A stretch of 64,000 nt of DNA from Micromussa lordhowensis (taxonomy: Eukaryota; Cnidaria; Anthozoa; Scleractinia; Lobophylliidae): contig OZ026604.1 in NCBI GenBank assembly GCA_964020085.1, forward strand, positions 26,900,697 to 26,964,696, read 5' to 3'. Below the pieces are notes generated by a model. It was not told the origin of the DNA. It did not search any database and saw only the letters and a list, made by a program, of their open reading frames with translations. Positions 49,091 through 56,435 of this stretch are shown in pieces (the stretch's first letter is position 1; each line of letters begins with the position of its first letter). The position numbers and the translations under genes were made by a program.

Positions 49091-49096
49091 TTTATA
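49091..49096 (-). promoter_or_regulatory. TATA box of the left-arm ATPase gene
   Basis: TATAAA on the minus strand (GTTGTATAAAGC), 94 bp before the ATG at 48997. The right-arm counterpart (about 49658-49663) reads TATAAC, so the left gene may have the stronger promoter. Confidence 0.5.
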
Positions 49097-49123
49097 CAAC
49101 TGTTAATATCGTCGGAGGTGGCT

Positions 49124-49630
49124 CTGCAGAAAATATGTAGCTATTGCAGAAAATGTGCAGCAGTTGCAGAAAATCTGCAGCTATTGGAGAAAATATGCAG
49201 CTATTGCAGAAAATGTGCACAAAATATGCAGAAAATCTGTAAGGTATTGCAGAAAATATTCAGCAATTGCAGAAAATCTGCAAGTATTGCAGAAAATGTG
49301 CAGCTATTGCAGAAAATCTGCAGGTATTGCAGAAAATGTGCAGAAAAGTTGCAGGTATTACGGAAAATCTGCACATTTTCTGCAATAGCTGCATATTTTC
49401 TGCAATAGCTGCATATTTTCTGCAATAGCTACATATATTCTGCATTAGCTGCATATTTTCTGCATATCTTCTGCATATTTTCTGCAATACCTGCACATTT
49501 TCTGCAATACCTTACAGATTTTCTGCATATTTTGTGCACATTTTCTGCAATAGCTGCATATTTTCTCCAATAGCTGCAGATTTTCTGCAACTGCTGCACA
49601 TTTTCTGCAATAGCTACATATTTTCTGCAG
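49124..49630. repeat. Central 20-bp minisatellite with a strand switch
   Basis: About 25 copies of a 20-bp unit (TATTGCAGAAAATGTGCAGC and variants). Up to about 49374 the units read GCAGAAAAT on the plus strand; beyond it they read ATTTTCTGC, so the orientation flips close to the symmetry axis of the element. The unit contains TGCAGAAAATCTGCA, which is itself partly self-complementary. It is the spacer between the two divergent ATPase genes. The Cys/Gln-rich frames it creates follow the 20-bp period and are not called genes. Confidence 0.9.
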
Positions 49631-49756
49631 AGCCACCTCCGACGATATTAACAGTTGTATAACGCAACGTTCTTCAGTTGTTTTATTTCCGTAGTGATTA
49701 CTGGTGCTTTCTGTTTGCTTAACAATTTTCCCCAAGGAGTCCACCACGTGCAAATT

Positions 49757-50629
49757 ATGTCACATCGATGCTGTTACTGTCAAAAGCCATTAACTCGTGC
49801 TGGTAGTAAAAGACATCACGAGAAGTATACTTGTTGGAAGCGAATTGAAAATGGTCACGTCAAACTCCCTTTGGTAGACCTCCGATCGTCAACGGCAATA
49901 ACACGAGTGGATGCTCCAAAGATCGCATTTCCTACTGAAAAGCAGAATGGGATTCCAAATGGCATAGAGAGGGGAATAGCGTTTCGGTTCAAGACACCCT
50001 CTAGTATTTTGGTCGTGGGCCCTTCTGGTTGTGGCAAGACTTGTTTTACCGAGTCGTTACTCTTGGATCATTTGGAAGAATTGTTTGTAAGCCCTCCTCC
50101 CATGATTCATTATTGCTACGGGGTGTGGCAACATGGATTCCAAGACATACAAGACGCTGGCATACAATTTCATGAAGGGGTTCCTACCACCTTCCATTTG
50201 CAAAAATGGTTTCCAAAAGGTGGTTTACTTGTGTTAGATGATCTCATGGTCGAGGGAGGTGAAGACAAAGAGTTGCTGGACTTATTCACCAAACATTCAC
50301 ATCATCAAAATATCACCGTGTTGTACTTGTGCCAAGACATGTTTCCACCAGGGAAATACGCAAAGAGTATTTCCAGGAACGCTCACTATGTCATAGCCTT
50401 AAAAAATCCACGAGATCAATTAGGGATGAGGAATTTACTGCTTCAAGCTTTTCCCACTTGCTGGCAAGACATGATGGACGTCTATCAAAAAGTGACCGAA
50501 CGACCATTTGGGTACACGGTCCTGGATTTACATCCTGCCAGTGACGACAGGAAACGCGTGTTTAGTCACCTCTTGACTCACGAAGGATACCCGCGCTGGC
50601 ATCGAAGAATTAAGAAAGAGGATGTTTGA
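49757..50629 (+). CDS. Polinton-type DNA-packaging ATPase (right arm)
   Basis: 290 residues, mirror of the left copy and intact: zinc-binding CxxC, Walker A GPSGCGKT and Walker B LDDL. It differs from the left copy at six residues, none in the ATPase motifs. Its TATA-like box is degenerate (TATAAC near 49660). It begins just outside the central minisatellite and is followed 92 bp later by the acidic-protein gene on the same strand. Confidence 0.9.
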   Translation: MSHRCCYCQKPLTRAGSKRHHEKYTCWKRIENGHVKLPLVDLRSSTAITRVDAPKIAFPTEKQNGIPNGIERGIAFRFKTPSSILVVGPSGCGKTCFTESLLLDHLEELFVSPPPMIHYCYGVWQHGFQDIQDAGIQFHEGVPTTFHLQKWFPKGGLLVLDDLMVEGGEDKELLDLFTKHSHHQNITVLYLCQDMFPPGKYAKSISRNAHYVIALKNPRDQLGMRNLLLQAFPTCWQDMMDVYQKVTERPFGYTVLDLHPASDDRKRVFSHLLTHEGYPRWHRRIKKEDV

Positions 50630-50647
50630 TCACCGAGCAAAAAATGA

Positions 50648-50655
50648 TATATAAA
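50648..50655 (+). promoter_or_regulatory. TATA box of the acidic-protein gene (right arm)
   Basis: TATATAAA, ~67 bp before the ATG at 50722 and 18 bp after the ATPase stop, so the gene appears to have its own promoter. Confidence 0.55.
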
Positions 50656-50721
50656 ATATCACTTCAAGCAATTCGGCTCATTTGAAGCACGTGTTGTCTT
50701 GGGTGAAGGACGACGAGAACC

Positions 50722-51285
50722 ATGCGTTCTCCTTCAACAAATATTTTTGGCCCCGTGGAAGAAAACAATGATGAAAACATAGAAGAAGAAGAACAAGAAG
50801 ACGAAGAAGAGGTAGAAGAGGAACAGGAAGAAGAGGAGCCTGAAGAGGAAGAGACTAGCAGCTCCGAAGAGGAAGAGGAAGCGGACGACGACAATGAACC
50901 AGATCCGTGGCGCCCGTTACGTCAAAAAGTCGGAGAAAGTATCAATGAAACCTACCTGAAAGAAGTCCAACAGTTCCTGGATAGAGGAAAATCCCAACAC
51001 TATGCCGAAAATGCCGCTTTCAACGCCCTGTTACCTGTAAGTAGAAGAAGGCTACGAAGAACTTATTTAGAGCGTCTAAAATGGACTCACCATATCAAAC
51101 ACGATGCAATACACCGTAAAGTCATGAAGACTCTTCGACGCTTTATTGAGGAAGATGACCTGGATTTTGACGAGGCGGCCGAGTCGGCAGTGGCAAAACG
51201 GAAATTCCTGTTGAACAGACTAATGAAAAAGAAATTGCTTCCCGATGATGACGACGACGAAGAAGTAGCGGAAGGGGAGGTTTAA
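50722..51285 (+). CDS. Acidic protein (right arm)
   Basis: 187 residues with the same layout as the left copy: Glu/Asp run, basic helical middle, Lys-rich segment, Asp run. It ends in EEVAEGEV, which I take as the original tail because the left arm has an 11-bp deletion here. Other differences from the left arm include D7N, one Lys-to-Asn and one Met-to-Leu. Function unknown. Confidence 0.7.
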   Translation: MRSPSTNIFGPVEENNDENIEEEEQEDEEEVEEEQEEEEPEEEETSSSEEEEEADDDNEPDPWRPLRQKVGESINETYLKEVQQFLDRGKSQHYAENAAFNALLPVSRRRLRRTYLERLKWTHHIKHDAIHRKVMKTLRRFIEEDDLDFDEAAESAVAKRKFLLNRLMKKKLLPDDDDDEEVAEGEV

Positions 51286-51320
51286 ACCTTAGTGTGATAC
51301 ACTGAATTGGCCATGTGACT

Positions 51321-51330
51321 CTTATAAGAG
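51321..51330 (+). promoter_or_regulatory. TATA-like box of the repeat-protein gene (right arm)
   Basis: CTTATAAGAG, about 50 bp before the preferred ATG at 51379 and just before the alternative ATG at 51334. This favours the later start. Confidence 0.4.
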
Positions 51331-51378
51331 TTTGTGATTTCTAGAGTGGTAATCATTATTTGTAAGACGCCACACAAG

Positions 51379-51843
51379 ATGAATTGCTCCAATCAACGGT
51401 CGGGGAATGACAAGATAGTTGATTGTAGGAAAGCCTACCACAAAAACTATTATGCAAAGAACAGAGAGCATATCCTGGCCCGGCAAAAACGATATTGTAC
51501 TGAGAACGCTGAGATTCTCAAATCACGTCGTAAAAGGTGGTATGAAAACAACAGGGAAATGCTCGCCAGCAGCCAGAGAGCCTATTGTCAACAAAACAAG
51601 GAACACATCAGAAATTACCGAAGCCAATACTGTAAAAACAACAGGGAACGGATCAACGAATATTGGAGATCTTATTATGCCAAGAATAAGGAACAGATCA
51701 GGCAAAGACTTTGTGACCAAAAACAAAGAAAAATTGGTCAGAATATCGTGCGTTTTGGGGCCTGGGACCAAGAGTCTGAGCAACTAGAAAGGAGTCTAGT
51801 TCCCAGCGATACACTTTGTGGAACACCGACGGTCAAGACTTAA
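51379..51843 (+). CDS. 14-residue-repeat protein (right arm)
   Basis: 154 residues, mirror of the left copy, with about six YxxNRExI-type repeats. Three residues differ from the left (Arg/Cys, Glu/Lys and Arg/Cys exchanges). An AATAAA signal stands at 51888-51893, 45 bp after the stop. Confidence 0.7.
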   Translation: MNCSNQRSGNDKIVDCRKAYHKNYYAKNREHILARQKRYCTENAEILKSRRKRWYENNREMLASSQRAYCQQNKEHIRNYRSQYCKNNRERINEYWRSYYAKNKEQIRQRLCDQKQRKIGQNIVRFGAWDQESEQLERSLVPSDTLCGTPTVKT

Positions 51844-52040
51844 AGTTGTAATCAATTCTCTCTTTGGTTTTCATGCTGTTATTATTCAATAAAACGTCAT
51901 ACTTATGTATCAGACTCTTTGCTTTGTTGATAACAATTTCATGACATAGGTATACCCCTCTATCCCCGTCTTCACAATGGTTCTTAACCACGTGTTGTGT
52001 GGGATACCCTATCCCCCATCTTCTTATTGGATACACGTTT

Positions 52041-52046
52041 TATATA
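52041..52046 (+). promoter_or_regulatory. TATA box of the small outer ORF (right arm)
   Basis: TATATA within TTTTATATACAAG, 41 bp before the ATG at 52082. With the other boxes it suggests one promoter per gene. Confidence 0.45.
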
Positions 52047-52081
52047 CAAGTCTTTCAGACTGAGCAAAACTCATTTTACTT

Positions 52082-52291
52082 GTGACGACGTTAAACACGC
52101 TTTTTCGGATTCTTGTCTTGGCGATTATGGGACTAAGTGATCAAGAGCTGAGCATCGCTTTGGAAAAATTTGAAACGACTATGGTTGATGTAAGTGAATT
52201 ATTCTTGCCACTGTTAGAGAACCGCTTAGACCGAACTATAATTTGTGCGGATGTTGAATCAGGAGCGATGCGATTTGCAATGTTTGTCTGA
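52082..52291 (+). CDS. Small ORF, outermost gene of the right arm
   Basis: 69 residues, or 54 from the internal Met at 52127. The peptide is identical to the left-arm copy. There is no known domain; it is acidic with a helix-like middle (LEKFETTMVDVSELFLPLLE). It lies immediately inside the long non-coding terminus. Confidence 0.45.
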   Translation: MTTLNTLFRILVLAIMGLSDQELSIALEKFETTMVDVSELFLPLLENRLDRTIICADVESGAMRFAMFV

Positions 52292-53021
52292 TCTATACTT
52301 CAAGCGCGAATGTTTGTTTGAAATACCTTAGATGTTATGTTTAGCTTCTAAGCGTGCGCGCGCTCGGTTTTAATTCATTTCACGTTTCATCTCTGACTTA
52401 ATATGTTAATTCTTCAACGGTGGCTTAAAATGTCTTTTGTTTGTTTAAGATTCTTTTGAATGATGCTTTTCTCAAGGGAACAGTCGAGATCAATGAGTTT
52501 AGATTTGCATTTCTACTTGATGTATTTCAATTAGTAGTGCGCACACCTTGTTTGCAAATTGGACACAGGTCCCTCTTGTAAAGAATTAGGACTTTTTAAT
52601 AAATACAATTGTTTCTCATTTGATGTACATGTGTCTAGATTAATTCTCGAGTCCTAAGGGAAAAAATATGAAAAGACCGATCTCAGACCTTTTCTCGCCC
52701 AAAACAAACTCCTATTTATCAAAGTTAGTCCCATGGATTTTGCGTGACATTTTTGCGAAAACCCTGGCGTGATTTGTGTCGCCATGGAAATCTGTGAGAC
52801 CGATCCCAGTTCTCCGTTGAGGCTGGTGGGCTGTTTTCCAACATGGCCGACTTTCATGGGCACCGCCATCTTGAATTCTTAATTCACCTCCTGATTGGCT
52901 GAAATTTGTGGCGGCCATCTTGGATTTGGAAAACAGTAGAGTCTATTGTTCTCGAAACAATAGCCTATTGTCTTTCTCGGCTCCTGATTGGTTACTGGTC
53001 ATATAAGCCAGGTATAGTAGT
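52292..53021. promoter_or_regulatory. Right terminal non-coding region of the palindromic element
   Basis: Mirror of 45744-46473. It has AATAAA (near 52599) in the outward direction, a GCGTGCGCGCGC tract (near 52352), GCCATCTTG cores (52865 and 52915) and ATTGG boxes (52894 and 52988). It ends GGTATAGTAGT directly before the CGAGAC duplication. Confidence 0.5.
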
Positions 53022-53192
53022 CGAGACGTAGTGGATCAGAAACGTGGCGAACCTGCTATCCCGCCGAGAAGACCAGTCGATGTCCAACACCACGTTAAAG
53101 AGATCAATCCCTCGTTAGTGGTGCGGACAGAAAAGTTTCTTGGATCAGGAACATTTGGAAACTGTTATCTCGCTTATTACGGAGATCTGCTC
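53022..53192 (+). pseudogene. Kinase-like gene, continuation of the broken exon
   Basis: Begins with the duplicated codons CGA GAC and stays open for 57 codons to a GTGAGT donor at 53193 (phase 0). Near its end it encodes LGSGTFGNCYLAYYG, the glycine-rich ATP-binding loop (GxGxFG) of a protein kinase. The next exon should start with the Val-Ala-Lys strand but is not in view. The gene belongs to a receptor- or RIPK-like kinase group at best; subfamily unknown. It is the target into which the palindromic element inserted. Confidence 0.75.
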
Positions 53193-53714
53193 GTGAGTAG
53201 TATGTGACAGATGAATAGACCACTTGGTTCTACATGAAGTAGTAGTCACGGAATTAATGAGCAATGATAATGAGATACAGGCCATGTAGGTATATGGGGG
53301 GTTTGGTGCGGTTTAATGAGATACAGGCCGTGTTGGTAGATGTGAGAGAAATTGAGAGGGAGAATAATTTTATACATGTATTGTTTTATTGTTTTAAGAG
53401 TTTTATTATTGAATATTACATGAGTTTTTATGAGAGATGTGTGTGTTGTAGTGGAGTCAACGTACCACCCAGCCATCCGGGTGATATCGCGCTTATATAG
53501 AGAAAGAACAAAGACTTGGCTGAGAACCAATGAGGGAGTACTGTCAAACCGGTCAGACTGGGTTTGAGACTGGTTGGATTTGTTGATTCAAAATGGCGGA
53601 CATATCTTGTAGGGATCAGGTCAAACCGGTTTTAAGGAGATCATTTAAACGTAACGGAAAATATTATTTTGGTGTATGAAGAGGACGAACAGAAACAAGC
53701 ATAAATGAACAGAG
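53193..53714. other. Unassigned stretch, possible left part of the second Polinton
   Basis: No gene. A ~20-bp sequence (AATGAGATACAGGCC) occurs twice, near 53269 and 53318. GTCAAACCGGT occurs at 53547 and 53622, an AAAATGGCGGAC (YY1-like) motif near 53590, and a similar CCGGTTTGAC motif recurs inverted at 56228. I could not find a terminal repeat, so the element's left end is not placed. Confidence 0.35.
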
Positions 53715-53996
53715 ATGGAACACATGATCGAACAACAGATCATCGCTTTGGACATGGAAGTATTAACTAATCGCATGAAATGTTTAGAATTGGAAGACAA
53801 AGTAATAACATTGCTTAATCAACTGTGGCATGAGAATTGTCTGAAGTCTTCACCGCGACAAACAGTGGAAGTGAAGTGGGAAGAAAATGGTATGGAAGTC
53901 ACTGCCGGTGAGCTGCGAGCTCCGACGTTTTACTTCATGAATGAAACGAAATTCTGGCAGCAAGTACAGCAGCTACTTAAGTCGCAAATTCAATAG
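53715..53996 (+). CDS. 93-aa hypothetical protein
   Basis: A plus-strand frame with an N-terminal helical segment (MEHMIEQQIIALDMEVLTNR), MKCLELEDKVITLLNQLW, then VEVKWEENGMEVTAGELR and a C-terminal FWQQVQQLLKSQIQ helix. I recognise no family. It lies left of the RING gene within presumed Polinton territory; elements of this type often carry small accessory genes here. It is a moderately convincing coding frame. Confidence 0.45.
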   Translation: MEHMIEQQIIALDMEVLTNRMKCLELEDKVITLLNQLWHENCLKSSPRQTVEVKWEENGMEVTAGELRAPTFYFMNETKFWQQVQQLLKSQIQ

Positions 53997-54349
53997 GAAC
54001 ATGGGCTCAAGAATATAATCTATCAGAAATTTGTCACTGAATGGATCAAGGAACCCTATACACCTAGGTACTTGAAAAGACATACTTCATGTAACTTCAA
54101 ATAGTAAAAGAGACATTAGGTTGAAATGTCCACTCATATTTAATTCAATGTTGTATAAAGTACAGTGATAATTATTAAAACACGATAAAAAAGAGATAAA
54201 GGCTGCCCGGTGCACAATTACTTACATTAAAAGACAAAAAAGCTATTATAGAAAGGCTAACAAAGCGCTTACAAAAATACGATTCTTTCTTTTTAACGAA
54301 TACAAAATGAAGATGACAGTTTTCTGAAATGGCAAATTGTCTTGTATGT
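53997..54349. other. Intergenic stretch
   Basis: AT-rich sequence between the 93-aa ORF and the foldback element. I see no gene, only scattered AATAAA-like strings that could end the upstream transcript. Confidence 0.3.
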
Positions 54350-54631
54350 GACATTGCCTGCGTATATTTTACTTACGATTAAATCCAGTGCAAAGATGAT
54401 TTTGCATTTAAAATAAGATTTTGTACACGAGCGCGGCATTGTTCGCGTTTAATGAGAAGTTAGCCATAATAATGCCTTAGCTGCCTCATTAAACGTAAAC
54501 AATGTCGATAGTCTGGATTGCCGTGGCATACTGCCGACATGCACGCAGCAACCCTTCTTATATTAAATGCAAAATCATGCCTTTGCAAGGGATTCATTCC
54601 TGTTGCGTAATATACGCAGGCAATGCATGTC
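54350..54631. repeat. 282-bp imperfect foldback (inverted repeat)
   Basis: The left arm begins GACATTGCCTGCGTATATT and the right arm ends AATATACGCAGGCAATGCATGTC. Further paired blocks follow inward: GATTTTGCATTTAAAATAAG with CTTATATTAAATGCAAAATC, and ATTGTTCGCGTTTAATGAG with CTCATTAAACGTAAACAATG. A short unpaired loop lies near 54480. It looks like a MITE-type foldback or a long-stem hairpin locus. No clear target duplication was found. Confidence 0.7.
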
Positions 54632-54813
54632 GTCTCTATTTCAATTCCTGGGTGCCTTTCCGTGCAAAACTATAAGGAAAGAAAAAACAAAATGTTAATT
54701 ACATGACATTTTAATAACTTCTAGATCAGTGTCATTCTAATGACAGTGAAACAAAAAGAGGGATTAAAAAAGCAACCATCAGATTAATTACTAAAATATC
54801 TGCTTATCTGTTT

Positions 54814-55761
54814 TTATTGACTGATTAGAACTGTACACCAAGACATGTTGTTAAACACGCTTCTTACTTGTCTTAAACGGCTCATAATCCTTTCATTTCC
54901 TGCCGTTTCTTCTTCGGAAGGCAGGGGATACTGCACCCTACAGGCGGGGCACTGCATCGCTGTTTGGGTTCTTGTTCTCATCCAACTGAAATGAAACAAA
55001 AGGTACCGTTTAATTAAGAACTCTAAACAAAACGAGGCAAAACATCATTAGAATTGTTAACTCAACATGTCTTACCGTACTACACATCTTGTGTGGACAG
55101 TTTGCCCACAACAGCCTGAGGAAGGAATATTGAAGTCTTCCTCGAAACAGATAAAACACACATTTAGAACCTGGAAGTAAAGTGTTACAAAAAATTAATT
55201 TAAAATTGCAAGGAAGACGTTGTAATAAAAATGGTCAATGCAAGAGTTTGGCGCACATTTGTGGCGCGCATTTCTGAATCGTTTTGCGTCAAGTAAGAAT
55301 TAATAAAATGAATTGAAAACTGTTATCTGCTTGTAAGTATAGCCTCGAAGAGCAACCGAAAATAGTCTTGAACAGGCGTCAATGAGACAACCTTCAGTTC
55401 AAAGTTTTGGCGCGCATTTGTGGCGCGCATTTCTAAATCTTTTTACTCCAAGTGAGGAATATTCCATGATTTTGTAAACATTCGTAAGCATAAGCTGCTA
55501 CGAAAGCAGACGTAATCTAGTTTTCAAAAGGCGTTAATAACACGAACTATATTTGAGAACACTTTCTTGTTTTCTTTTTGGTTTTGTTTACTTCAAACGT
55601 TTCGAAGTTTTGGTGCGCGTCAGTAATCAAACGAATAAGGCTTTGAAAAAGAAATATGTCTGGATTACGCTTAGATAGCAGGGAACGAAAGTACTTCTAT
55701 CTACTTCATCTATAATTTTACTTACCATGCGGATAATCACACGAGTAATTTCGCAATGCAT
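54814..55761 (-). CDS. Three-exon RING-finger protein
   Basis: Exons on the minus strand: 55761-55726, 55170-55076 and 54985-54814, with GTAAGT/CAG and GTAAGA/CAG junctions. They join to 100 codons plus stop. Exon 1 encodes 12 residues (MHCEITRV...); exon 2 has a CFICFEE first zinc ligand pair and a GCCGQTVHTRC second set; exon 3 has CPACRVQYPLP, the last CPxC pair. Order and spacing fit a compact RING or RING-variant domain, the module of E3 ubiquitin ligases. Viruses and viral-like elements often carry such proteins to redirect host ubiquitination. The gene lies between ordinary Polinton genes and points left. Intron 1 (55171-55725) holds E2F-like repeats. Confidence 0.75.
55240..55500. promoter_or_regulatory. 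Duplicated block with E2F-like sites
   Basis: Two direct copies, about 155 bp apart, of a block containing TTTGGCGC followed by TTTGTGGCGCGCATTTCT (starting 55247 and 55406). TTTGGCGC fits the E2F consensus TTTSGCGC, and the second copy reads TTTTGGCGCGC. A weaker third site is at 55605 (TTTTGGTGCGCG). E2F sites are well known in adenovirus and other DNA-tumour-virus promoters. It lies inside RING intron 1, so which gene it serves is open. Confidence 0.45.
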
Positions 55762-56435
55762 TTTGTTTTTCTTTTTTTCTTCGAGCACGAAGCTTAACTC
55801 AGAGATACAAAGAGTCTGTGCAAGGTTGGGTTGATTGCAGCCGATGTATGTGGCATACTATTCGCTGATGTTTGTGAAGTTTATTGGCAGCTTCCTATAC
55901 ATATTGTTTTATTGACAAATTGATTGGAAGATTTCGGTTCATTTTTTTTATTCAACGTTGAATGTGAAAGAAAAATTGTACATTAGTTTTGTGCGTTTTC
56001 ATAATGTTGGGTTATTAGCATAGTGTCAACATTACGGGCTCAATAGCCGTTGGTTGAAAGATTTAAACGCTTACTCTGGCATATTCAAACGGTTTTCTTC
56101 GTGAAAAATATCGTTGAAAGCTGCATTATTCGATTGGTCCGTTTAAATAAATGAACGGTTTAACGGTCTCTTGGCTTAATCCTGCTGATAATGTCGTTAA
56201 AAAATCTACTATTTGATTGATGCATTTAAAATCTGACCGGTTTGACGGCGTCTTACCTTAACCCGATGAAAATGTTGTTAAAAATTGTATCATTCGATTG
56301 GTACGTTTAAAATCTGAACTAGTTTGATAGCGTCTAGGTTTCAAATTTAAACTGGTTTTACCGCGTCCTGTTTTCTACCAAACTGATGATAAAAGGAGCG
56401 TGGGTGTCTAGGGTTTTCCATTCAACTTTGATAAC
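55762..56435. promoter_or_regulatory. Divergent intergenic region with ~81-bp tandem repeats
   Basis: Between the start of the RING gene (minus) and the 276-aa gene (plus). Three diverged copies of an ~81-bp repeat occupy about 56105-56345. Each has an ATTCGATTGGT-like CCAAT box, a GTTTAAA element and an ACCGGTTTGACGGCGTC-like end. A TGATAAAAG TATA-like box is near 56388, about 45 bp before the ATG at 56436. Likely promoter region. Confidence 0.45.

Larger units (their letters stand above)
45744..53021. mobile_element. Palindromic Polinton-type element (two ~3.64-kb inverted arms)
   Basis: The 7278-bp element is an inverted repeat of itself with its axis near 49380. Arms match end to end at roughly 98-99 percent by eye, with scattered substitutions and a few indels. 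The termini are ACTACTATACC and GGTATAGTAGT, flanked by an exact 6-bp duplication. Each arm carries, from the centre outward: part of a 20-bp minisatellite, a Polinton-type packaging ATPase, an acidic protein, a 14-residue-repeat protein and a small ORF, then ~730 bp of non-coding terminal sequence. All genes point away from the centre. No integrase, polymerase, protease or capsid gene is present, so it is non-autonomous. Known Polintons have terminal repeats of hundreds of bp and unique interiors; here the terminal repeats meet in the middle. Confidence 0.9.

Noticed and set aside
49001..49753. Cys/Gln-rich frames across the central minisatellite
   Set aside because: They follow the 20-bp repeat, overlap the ATPase promoter region on the opposite strand and appear in several frames.
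45744..53021. Palindrome as an assembly or fold-back read artefact
   Set aside because: Exact target duplication on both sides, an in-frame broken exon and sequence differences between arms argue against it; spanning reads would settle it.
53193..53714. Terminal inverted repeat of the second Polinton
   Set aside because: Only short direct repeats and motifs were seen; the other end is outside the window, so a terminus cannot be assigned.
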